Source: Sedimentibacter sp. MB35-C1 (GTDB lineage Bacteria > Bacillota > Clostridia > Tissierellales > Sedimentibacteraceae). Taken from it: 64,000 nucleotides of DNA. Shown here in pieces: positions 1 to 8,200 of the stretch. The notes beneath the pieces were generated by a model. That model saw only the letters and a program-made list of their open reading frames with translations, made no database searches and was not told where the DNA came from. A program made the position numbers and the translations under genes. The stretch's first letter is position 1. Each line of letters begins with the position of its first letter. The stretch lies in NCBI RefSeq assembly GCF_030913635.1, contig NZ_CP133188.1:3100001-3164000 (forward strand), in the 5' to 3' direction.

Positions 1-89
1 TACGCAAGACTTTCCAAGTTTATTCCTTCGGTAATATGTTCTTCTATATAGTCAATTAAAAATTTGATCACCTGTTTATTATTATCCAT
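1..89 (-). CDS. AraC-family regulator, N-terminal fragment (runs off the window)
   Basis: Only the first 29 codons are in the window, starting at the ATG at 89 behind a GGGGAGGTGAT ribosome binding site. The peptide (MDNNKQVIKFLIDYIEEHIT...) has the pattern of the opening helix of the AraC DNA-binding domain, as in the AraC gene at 34354-35223 (DYIEDHILEPINYEDVA). The rest lies left of base 1, so domain content and integrity cannot be judged. Confidence 0.6.
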   Translation of the reverse strand, partial: MDNNKQVIKFLIDYIEEHITEGINLESLA

Positions 90-238
90 GAGTATCACCT
101 CCCCATTTATAGAATACCAGCACAAGCTACTTATTTTTTCATATTTCTTGCTATGCATATATATTTTTTCTCACATATGATTTTATCAATCTTTTCTTCT
201 AAAAGCAAAAATTCTAATGGGTTAGATTATTATCAAGT

Positions 239-257
239 CTCGGCAACGCTCGCCGAG
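239..257. other. GC-rich hairpin between the AraC fragment and the fusion gene
   Basis: CTCGGC and GCCGAG form a 6-bp stem with a 7-nt loop just beyond the stop of the minus-strand gene ending at 283. It may be its terminator, but the following minus-strand bases (ACTTGATAA) are not a good U-tract. A second weak pairing (GAGGT with ACCTC, 264-288) overlaps the gene end. Confidence 0.35.
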
Positions 258-282
258 GCACTGAGGTAGATGGGCATTTTGG

Positions 283-1347
283 TCACCTCTTTTTACAATA
301 GTCTGAAACAATACAGCGCTGACATTTTGGAGTAGCTGTGCAAATTTCGCCAAATCCGGTAGCACAGTAACTCCAGATAATAGAATCAATTTCTGCCATG
401 GTTATATGAAGGACATTACTTATTTCCTCCATAATATCTGCAACCTCTTGCTTTGTAGCAATGGGAGATTGGCAAATCCCCATTCTGTTCGAACCAAGAA
501 AGCGGCAAATGTGGATATCAGGTTTTGCTCCATCAATCCCAACATTGCGTAAATATTCCCAAGCTAAAGCGGTACCGATATAGGCTAGCTTATATATCCC
601 GGAAGATAAATCAGCTACGATTTTAATGGCGGGCTTTGAGGTAACATAAGCGTCTAAAGAGTGGTATTCCTTTTCTATTTGCTGTAACATGCAAATATTT
701 TTTGCAAGATTGTTCATTTGATTGGCAGTACATCGGCTTCCGCATTTTAGCATTTTAATTCCTTTTATAAAATAATCGGAATTATGTTTCAGAATTTCAT
801 CACAATCATAGTCAAAAAACAAATTATCTATTTCTTTTAGATGTTGCTCCACTCGTTGCCATTGAACTTGCGCGCTTAGTTGAGAGTAAATAAGCCCACG
901 CAAATGTTCTTGAAAAGTAAAAACTCTTCCATTTCTTCGCTCAGCCACATAGTTTGGGAATGAATTCGAATGCAAAAGATTATTTCGCAAAAGATATTTA
1001 CGCATTGTGAGAAGAAATGAGTAGTCTTTTTCTTCATATACCTCTTTCAATAGTATTTTCTCCTTGAATCCCCCACGCTTATCCGCCTTTTCTTGGCGGA
1101 TTGTTTCCAGCTGCTCTATGGAAAAACCCCTTGCTTTTATGATTGCACGCATTACCTCAAGCATATCGGCAAGTTCTTCGATGTCCTTGCTTTCTTGATA
1201 TTCGGCGAGTTCCTCGTTTAGCTTTTCATCAAGCATCTTTATGTATTGTTCATCAGATAAAATTTCCGTGTTATAAGCCTTGCCGTCAGCTTTTATTATC
1301 TTGGGGATTTTATCACGAACTAATTTGTTGTAAACTTTAGTACTCAT
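283..1347 (-). CDS. MazG-like NTP pyrophosphohydrolase fused to HhH-GPD DNA glycosylase
   Basis: This 354-aa protein joins two repair-related modules. Residues 1-95 resemble the small MazG/PRA-PH type pyrophosphohydrolases: it opens with VYNKLVRDKIPKII and shows the Mg-binding pattern EExxE (E45, E46, E49) and ExxD (E58, D61). Residues about 135-354 resemble the HhH-GPD glycosylase/endonuclease III superfamily. There is a hairpin region near 252-270, then KPDIHICRF with D277 at the catalytic Asp position, and a C-terminal cysteine set C336-x5-C342-x2-C345-x5-C351 like a [4Fe-4S] loop. The lysine of bifunctional lyases is not evident (IGTALAW in place of VGRKTA), suggesting a monofunctional glycosylase. 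By family, one half would clean damaged nucleotides from the pool and the other would remove damaged bases from DNA. The fusion is read directly; its substrate is unknown. Confidence 0.75.
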   Translation of the reverse strand: MSTKVYNKLVRDKIPKIIKADGKAYNTEILSDEQYIKMLDEKLNEELAEYQESKDIEELADMLEVMRAIIKARGFSIEQLETIRQEKADKRGGFKEKILLKEVYEEKDYSFLLTMRKYLLRNNLLHSNSFPNYVAERRNGRVFTFQEHLRGLIYSQLSAQVQWQRVEQHLKEIDNLFFDYDCDEILKHNSDYFIKGIKMLKCGSRCTANQMNNLAKNICMLQQIEKEYHSLDAYVTSKPAIKIVADLSSGIYKLAYIGTALAWEYLRNVGIDGAKPDIHICRFLGSNRMGICQSPIATKQEVADIMEEISNVLHITMAEIDSIIWSYCATGFGEICTATPKCQRCIVSDYCKKR

Positions 1348-1940
1348 CTTTTATCCTCCTCTATTTTACAGTCCAAAATTTTGCAAATTTTTTTCTTAAA
1401 ATTGGTAGCACATATCCTACTTTCCCATTTGAGTATTTGAAGCAGAATGTCACATCTTTTTTTCTTTAAAATCTTAGCAATGAGCAATTTAAAAACTTTT
1501 TGTAGCTTTCAGATATTTGATGCCCATATAACAATAAATCTTCACCCACTGGCAGAGGATTGATGTTATCACTTTCTGTCGTCTTAACACAATTGTGACA
1601 ATGTTATATATAATAATATCAAATTTTTGTAATTTCTCAAGAGGAAAACGCTAAATAGCGAACACTCAAAATATCGTTGTTTAGTATTTTAAAAATTCAC
1701 ATCATAATAAAGAAACCAACTGTAGGTTTCTTTTGTATTATCCAATATTCTATCTCTATATGACAGATCCTTGCTCTTTGTTTGATTTTTGTAGTTCCGC
1801 AACTCATTAACGTGATTTGATTAGACAAAAATAGTGTGTAAAAATCGACTGGTTCCTTGTCCAAAGATTATTCTTTTTCATCAAAATCAATTTTATCCAA
1901 AATAAATCATCATTTAGAATGTGAGTAAATGTTGTTTTCT
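1348..1940. other. Long intergenic region, no gene seen
   Basis: About 590 bases of AT-rich DNA separate the fusion gene from the MerR gene. No ORF with a ribosome binding site and no recognisable gene relic was found on either strand. The only clear structure is a hairpin at 1710-1732 (AAGAAACC, 7-nt loop, GGTTTCTT) followed by TT on the plus strand, which looks like a terminator without an upstream plus-strand gene. Confidence 0.5.
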
Positions 1941-2756
1941 CTATTTTAATATGATTTGTACTGACACCTTAATCACATAATCCTCACTATTATTTACTGC
2001 CCAATCCCCAATTACCATTTCTTCATAAAACCATTCACCTAAGATTAGATTGTTATTACCGGCATATGTAAGAATTTCTTTGTAAGTGTTGACCAAATCT
2101 TCGTATCCTCCACAATGATATGTAACAAGGTAATCTCCAGAAGGTTTTAAAGTACAATCACAATTTTTCTTATTACAAGGTGTGCGCAAATAAAATATAC
2201 ATTGCTGGTTATAATTTTCCTGCTTTATGTCACAAGTACGATGAATCATGCCAGAAACTGGTCGAAACATTGTATCTCTTACAGAACGCATTAAATTACC
2301 AAATGCAAATGTCATTTTAGCGTCATCCGCATTCTCAAGAATTTCGGATAACCGCAGATGTTCTTGCAATTCTTTTCGAATAAAGAATTTGCTTTGTGAT
2401 GCAATAGCTTGTTCCACACCCTTACGCGTGGCACACAAGCTAGCTTTTATTTGTCGAAGCTGTCTTATCTGTATATCAATTAAAGATTCTTGTTCTGAAC
2501 ATAAGGAAATCAGTTTTGATGGTGAACGATGACTCAAATATGACTTAATTTCTGATAAAGGCATACCAATTGTACGAAGTTGAGTTATAGTGCAAAAAGT
2601 ATCATATTGAAGTACATGATAGTAACGATACCCGTTTTCATCTATATATTGTGGCACAAAGACACCAATGTCATTGTAGTGAAATAGTGTATGCTTGCTT
2701 ACATTGCAAAGCTTCGCAAACTCTCCTGTAGATAAATGCATTTTTTTATTTTTCAT
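1941..2756 (-). CDS. MerR-family regulator with C-terminal effector domain
   Basis: The 271-aa protein starts with a MerR winged-helix domain (residues 8-76: STGEFAKLCNVSKHTLFHYNDIGVF...NGYRYYHVLQYDTFCTITQLR). A coiled-coil linker follows (about 85-125), then a C-terminal domain of about 135 residues in the position of the ligand-sensing domain of BmrR/BltR-type regulators. That domain has several cysteines (CIFYLRTPCNKKNCDC), so a thiol- or metal-related signal is possible but unproven. It is divergent from the flavoprotein gene at 2871, and the intergenic promoter has MerR geometry, so it very probably controls that gene and itself. RBS AGAGG precedes the ATG. Confidence 0.85.
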   Translation of the reverse strand: MKNKKMHLSTGEFAKLCNVSKHTLFHYNDIGVFVPQYIDENGYRYYHVLQYDTFCTITQLRTIGMPLSEIKSYLSHRSPSKLISLCSEQESLIDIQIRQLRQIKASLCATRKGVEQAIASQSKFFIRKELQEHLRLSEILENADDAKMTFAFGNLMRSVRDTMFRPVSGMIHRTCDIKQENYNQQCIFYLRTPCNKKNCDCTLKPSGDYLVTYHCGGYEDLVNTYKEILTYAGNNNLILGEWFYEEMVIGDWAVNNSEDYVIKVSVQIILK

Positions 2757-2769
2757 ATAAAAACCTCTC

Positions 2770-2800
2770 TTGACCGTAGGGTTACCCTATAGATTATACT
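2770..2800 (+). promoter_or_regulatory. MerR-type promoter with internal dyad operator
   Basis: TTGACC (-35, 2770-2775) and TATACT (-10, 2795-2800) are separated by 19 bp, the over-long spacer characteristic of MerR-activated promoters. The spacer contains the 13-bp dyad TAGGGTTACCCTA (2777-2789), a perfect inverted repeat around a central base. It points toward the flavoprotein gene at 2871; the MerR gene starts at 2756 on the opposite strand. Confidence 0.85.
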
Positions 2801-2870
2801 AAATCTGTTATCATTTCACAATGATAAATACTTGTATTTAACCATATTAAAATTTAAGGGAGAAATAAAA

Positions 2871-3467
2871 TTGAAAATTTTATTAGTTTCAGGAAGTCCA
2901 AGAAAGCGAGGTAATACCGCAAAGATTTTAGAACTGGTAAGCAACAAAATAAAGGATAAATTTGATGTCCAAATATGCTATTTAGCGGATTACCAAGTCA
3001 ACGGCTGTTTGGGTTGTTCACATTGTCAAGAGGTTTTTGATAAACCGGGATGCATACAGAAAGATGATGCAGAAAAGCTACTGTACCGACTAATAGATTC
3101 AGATATCATTTTATATGGAACACCACTATATGGCCATTCCTATTCAGGTCAATTAAAGCTCTTTATGGACAGGCATGTTGCACTCTTCAAATTTGTATCA
3201 GGCAGCGATAAAGCTGTAAATGAAATGGAAATACGTTCTTTTATCAGTGACAAACCAGTTGGATTAATTGTATCTTGTCAGGGTCCGGAAGAGCAAAATA
3301 CAGAGTTAATAAAAGCTCAGTTTGATAAATTCTGCGAATCATCTTTAGCTCATTGCTTTGGTAAATATATTTTTCCATGGTGTGATTCAACTGCTAAGCA
3401 ATCTAAATATGCAGTTGAGACCTTGCAACAGATAATTGATGATATTCAACACCTTAGTGTAATGTAA
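2871..3467 (+). CDS. NADPH-dependent FMN reductase / flavodoxin-fold protein
   Basis: This is a 198-aa flavodoxin-fold protein. The opening KILLVSGSPRKRGNTAKILE is the phosphate-binding loop of NAD(P)H-dependent FMN reductases. It is followed by a cysteine set C46-x2-C49-x2-C52-x8-C61, near the place where iron-sulfur flavoproteins carry their cluster, so it may be an Isf-like electron carrier. The TTG at 2871 is preferred over the in-frame TTG at 2832 because AAGGGAG lies 8 bases upstream of it. It is transcribed from the MerR-type promoter at 2770-2800. Likely role: inducible reduction of a toxic or electrophilic compound sensed by the MerR protein. The substrate is unknown. Confidence 0.82.
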   Translation: MKILLVSGSPRKRGNTAKILELVSNKIKDKFDVQICYLADYQVNGCLGCSHCQEVFDKPGCIQKDDAEKLLYRLIDSDIILYGTPLYGHSYSGQLKLFMDRHVALFKFVSGSDKAVNEMEIRSFISDKPVGLIVSCQGPEEQNTELIKAQFDKFCESSLAHCFGKYIFPWCDSTAKQSKYAVETLQQIIDDIQHLSVM

Positions 3468-3523
3468 GCCGTAAAATCGGCGACTGCTATTGCAAAAGAA
3501 ATTGAGAACTGTTTTTTTGAATA

Positions 3524-3574
3524 AAAATATTCTAAGCCTGTAGATTGTAATCTACTTAAGGCTTAGAATATTTT
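3524..3574. terminator. Bidirectional rho-independent terminator
   Basis: AAAATATTCTAAGCC pairs with GGCTTAGAATATTTT (15-bp stem). It has an A-run before and T-run after, between the convergent flavoprotein and DUF1835 genes, so it can serve both strands. Confidence 0.85.
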
Positions 3575-3627
3575 CATTATAGACACAATCTGCTGACTTT
3601 TCTGATCTCGACTTAATTGTTATTTGT

Positions 3628-4521
3628 TCACACAATTACTTTCTTTAAAATTTTTCTATAAGGATGAGATATATTCTTATTTTCAACAATAGCCAGTTTG
3701 TTCTCCTCAATCATCTTATCTATACGCAAACCATACCAACTATCACTAACACCCAACTCGTAATTTCCCATAATCTTACCAATTAAACGAGCCATAAGAA
3801 AATCATCGTCAGGAATATTTTTTGTAATAATGTGATCATAATAATCTTCGGGAACAGAAATCAACTTTCCGTTTACAACAGCTCTTAATGGGGCGTTTTC
3901 CCTTACCAAGCCGAACCAACGGGTACTAAACATTATTTTTTCAGATTGAGATAATTGTCTTTCCAAAGGCAGGAATTGATAAAATTTCCCTGGCTCTATT
4001 TGCCCCCAGTCGCTATAACTAACAATTTCATTCTCAGATACTTGCTTATATTCCGGTAATGAAACAACGCTTAATTGGCAATCAATATTTCTTAACACAT
4101 TGCAAATGAAGTAAAATCCGCAAGTCGAATAAGGGGTGTTACTCTTCCAAACTCGTACTGGAACGCCGTTGCTTGCAGCAGACAAAAGTTTTTTCATATC
4201 TTCGCGTTGATTTTGAAAAAACTGTTTCATCTCATCATCTCCAAACTCAAACTGTTTCCATATTTTTCTGAAAACAGTTTGACGCTCAATCCCATCAAAT
4301 TCGCCGGATATATCCCCTATATCCAATGCAAATCCTATATAAACAACATCTTTTGAATCTCCGCCGACAGCCTGACCTTCAAAGTGTTTCTTTAATTCAG
4401 CTTTGGGTGGCTTTTTCCCAATATATCCGACAGCTCCGCCAACAATCATGCTTTTTTCATCATAGTTTTTTGCTATTTTCATAGAACCTTTTGTGCTATC
4501 ACTAAATACGACCTCAAGCAT
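3628..4521 (-). CDS. DUF1835/DUF3658 domain protein
   Basis: This 297-aa soluble protein begins MLEVVFSDSTKGSMK. That opening and the later pattern (IVSYSDWGQIEPGKF in the middle; DDDFLMARLIGKIM near the end) match the DUF1835 plus DUF3658 family that is common in Firmicutes. No catalytic motif is evident and the family has no established function. The start is supported by AAGGAGGAAGAACA before the ATG. It is followed on the same strand by nothing in frame; the GNAT gene lies 80 bases upstream. Confidence 0.75.
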   Translation of the reverse strand: MLEVVFSDSTKGSMKIAKNYDEKSMIVGGAVGYIGKKPPKAELKKHFEGQAVGGDSKDVVYIGFALDIGDISGEFDGIERQTVFRKIWKQFEFGDDEMKQFFQNQREDMKKLLSAASNGVPVRVWKSNTPYSTCGFYFICNVLRNIDCQLSVVSLPEYKQVSENEIVSYSDWGQIEPGKFYQFLPLERQLSQSEKIMFSTRWFGLVRENAPLRAVVNGKLISVPEDYYDHIITKNIPDDDFLMARLIGKIMGNYELGVSDSWYGLRIDKMIEENKLAIVENKNISHPYRKILKKVIV

Positions 4522-4601
4522 TGTTCTTCCTCCTTATATTAGCTTTATTTTACCCCAAAACATTTAAGTATTACAACTTCATACAGTCAACTTTTTTATT
4601 T

Positions 4602-5024
4602 CTATTCTGTAAATCCTCTTTCCTCCATGCGGTCTGCTTTGACAAACTTAGCCATACCTGTCTTCATAATCCTAAAACCAAATTTTCTGTAAAAATCTTC
4701 TTTGCCTGGATTTGAATAAAGAATAAAATTGCAGCCTGGAAACTTATTTGTTATATTTTCAATTAAAATTCTTCCTATTCCCTTTCCCTGGTATTCTGGC
4801 AGTACCGCAACATCATAAATAGCCGCCTGCTTTACACAATCAGAAATTGCTCTTGAAACTCCAATTAATTTATCATTATCAAATACAAATACAGCGGCCT
4901 GGCTTCCTAAAAAAGCTCTTTTGCAAATTTCCGAATCTGTACCGCTTAACCCCGCAGCTCCCAGCAGAGAGCTCACTGTATTCCAGTCTATACCTTTTGT
5001 TTCAAATTTAATATTTATATTCAA
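4602..5024 (-). CDS. GNAT-family N-acetyltransferase
   Basis: A 140-aa single-domain GNAT enzyme. The acetyl-CoA binding motif A is visible in DVAVLPEYQGKGIGRILIENI (Q/RxxGxG/A as QGKGIG), followed by the conserved YSNPGKEDFYRKFGF segment near the end. The TTG at 5024 is chosen over the TTG at 5036, because the latter overlaps the GGAGGT ribosome binding site that sits 5 bases before 5024. The acceptor substrate cannot be told. Confidence 0.8.
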   Translation of the reverse strand: MNINIKFETKGIDWNTVSSLLGAAGLSGTDSEICKRAFLGSQAAVFVFDNDKLIGVSRAISDCVKQAAIYDVAVLPEYQGKGIGRILIENITNKFPGCNFILYSNPGKEDFYRKFGFRIMKTGMAKFVKADRMEERGFTE

Positions 5025-5089
5025 TTTTACCTCCAAATTATATGTTATATATCAGGTGAATTTTTACATTATTTTACCATAAATGCAAT

Positions 5090-5137
5090 AAAAAAGATAG
5101 AAAAATGCTAGGTGAACTTAGCACATTTTTCTATCTT
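5090..5137 (-). terminator. Terminator of the 5.2-10.6 kb SLH gene
   Basis: A long stem pairs AAGATAGAAAAATG with CATTTTTCTATCTT and encloses an inner GCTA..TAGC pairing. On the minus strand it is followed by TTTTTTATT. It lies downstream of the stop of the giant SLH gene. Confidence 0.8.
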
Positions 5138-5235
5138 CAAACTTTACTTCTTTAAAGTTGCATTTTTTAAAATATACTCACGTCATATATTCCAATAGTT
5201 AATCATTTACAAGGACTCACATAGTTGAAATATTT

Positions 5236-8200
5236 CTATTTATTTTCAGATATCTCAACAAAACGCTTTATTACTGCACTAACCTCAGCTCTTGTCGCTG
5301 TACCTTTTGAGTCAAACCTGTTGTCTTCCCTTCCTGAGAACAGTCCTGCCATCTGCATCTGTTTAACTGCATTTTTGGCATAATAGCTTATTTCTTCATT
5401 ATCTGCAAAGCTGTTTTCTGCTTGTAATTGTGGAAGCTCCAAGCCTATTGCCTTTGCGTAGTTTGCCATAATCACTGCCATTTGTTCTCTGGTAATAGCT
5501 TGCTCTGGTTCAAAGTAAGTATCTGATGTACCTCTTACAATTCCATTTTTGCTTGCCCATTCTATAAACGGCATATAGTAAGCATTTGAACTTACATCTG
5601 TAAAGTGACTATCTTTATAACTGCTTACATCAGCCTCTGCAAGTCTTCCAAGCACAGTAACAAACATTCCTCTTGTCATAGACATATTTGGAGAGAATTT
5701 GTCTTGGGCTGTCCCATCAAAAATTCCCCTTGAAGTTACAAAATCAATAGCATCCTTTGCCCAATGACCTTCAATATCTGTAAAAACAATTGTTATATCC
5801 GATTTATATCCCACTGCAAATTTTGAAAAATGGTCTGTCACAAAATTTACAGCTTTGATTCTTTCATCATAAGCAGAGTTTGGCATTTCCTGAATATCGC
5901 CATCTGCATTGATGTAGTAGGCAGCTATATTTTCAGCTTTTTCATTTTCACCCAAAACATACGGAATTGAGACTGCAATTTTACCTTTGCCAAAGTTTGT
6001 TACCTTAGTACCGTTTGTACCTATAATGGAAAACTCAAATACAGGACGGTCACCAACTATCTTCTTTGCTTCGGCTGAAAGGGTAGTTTTATCTGCATTT
6101 TTAGCAGACACAACTATATCTCCATTTATTTGCTTCTGGATAATTTTAAGCGTTTCAAGATCAAGGATAATTGTCCCTGCTTCGCTATCAATGCTAAACT
6201 CCTTTACTTCTTCTTTTACAAGCTTATCTATAAGTTCTTTTGAAAGATTGCCGTCTTTTCCAGCAGATACAGTTGATGCTTCAATTTTGCTTCTAGACTC
6301 ATTCGCTTCAGATGGAGCTTTCTCATTATTAGTGGATGAATTTACTATGCTAAGTTTGCCATTTACGTAACTTACAGTATAATTTTCAGCATTTTTAAGC
6401 ACACCGCCACTGATATTGATTGTATATTCACCTAAAGTACCAGTATCGATTGCTATTGTAGAAATTTCGGGTAATAAAGTAAAGCTGTCCTGATTTACAA
6501 GTCCTTTTGCAGTAAAGGTGAACTTAGGAAATTTACAACCCTTCACTACCTCTTTGTCATCCGCCTTAACAATAACGGCTTTTTTAGCTACTGTTATAGA
6601 AGCGGTATGCTTTGCTTCGTTGTAATCTAAGTCTTGAGCTTTTATCGCAGTTATGTTTACCGTGCCAGCTTTATGAATAGTAGCTGTACTGCCCTCTATG
6701 CTGATAATACTAGAATCTGAGCTTTCAAAGCTCACAATTCCTTTACCGTCTCCACCAGTAGTAGAAAGTGTAAAGCTGTTGTCACCATAGGTTTTACTTC
6801 CTATCTGATTTAGGTTAAAGCTTTTTTGGTCCTGCTTACGACTATCAAAGCTTAATTCACTGCTTATCGCGGTTTCATAATTGTTATCTCCGCTGTATAT
6901 AGCTTTTATCTTATATATTTGATCTCCAATACCTGTATACATATATATTGCTGTATCATAATTGATTGGGACAGCTTCTGCTCCCAAAATCTTTATAGCC
7001 GTTCCGCTGGTGCTGTCTACAAATTTTATCGAACCAGTTGGTATATGTCCATTATCAACCTTAGACATTGTAGCCGTAAGTACCGCCTTGCGGATTCCAT
7101 CATCTTCTGAGATGGCAGCGGTCACTATTACCTCCGGTGTTGCCTTACTTACAGAAAAAGTTACTGTATTTCTTTTATAATAATCATCAATAGGCTCATA
7201 ATTCTTAATGGTTTCAACACTTGGCGTAAAAATTGCGCTAGATGTATTGGTGCCTCCATTTACCTCAGGAACTTCATCGCTATCTTCCCAATCAAAGTGC
7301 CCGTATTCAGTGCTGCCGCCTTTCAGTATGCTTGTGGACAGCTTCTGTCCATAGGTAATATCTGTTGCTGTAGGAAAGACTATACTTGGTGCCTCCGCCT
7401 TAGCAATGGTAATTTCACGAGTTGCACTCGAGGCATTATAGTTATCATCTTCCGCCTTGGTGGCTGTAACAGAAACTTTACCCGCTCCCATAATAGTTGC
7501 AGTATTACCGCTTATAGATAGTATACCGTTACCTTCCGAAACAATATATACCACTTCACCAGTTCCGCTGCCCCCCGTAGTGGAAAGCGAAAACTCCCCA
7601 TAACCATATTTTTTATCTGTCACTTCAGAAATAATTAGCGGAACTTGCTCTGCTTTGGATATATTTACCCTAAAAGTAGTGCTGGCAGAAGTAACACTAT
7701 CCGTTTCCCCCAAATCGATTTTCAAGGTGTAAATACCTGCATTAACAGGAACTTTATTCATTTTGTCAATGTCTTGTGTAGAATCTCCTTTATACCATAA
7801 AAATGTCACAACACCATTACTGTTAGTTAAAAAGTTGTTTTTTGCCGGTATAGCAATGCAGTTACCGCTGTATGTATATAGAGTTTCATAATCCTTATTT
7901 ACAATACTACCTGTGAGCTTATTTACCGTTACCATAGCAGCATCGCTATTAACGGTATAACCGTCACAAGTTACGGCACAAAAATATGAATATATGCCCG
8001 CATCAAGATCTGGCGAAATAGCATAATTTGAATTTATTGCATTATCAATAGATATACCGTCCTTATACCATTGGTAGGTAACTGTTTTTCCTGAATCAAC
8101 GGGTTGAGTTTGGACCTTCACGCCAAGTGTAGGAAAATTAGTATAACCATATGTCAAAGCTATACTTTTAGGCTGCTCTACAATCTTTATTGGAGCATAA

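Noticed and set aside
1710-1732. Possible riboswitch in the 1.3-1.9 kb gap
   Set aside because: Only a single 8-bp terminator-like hairpin is present; no conserved aptamer blocks and no plus-strand gene within reach apart from one with its own promoter.
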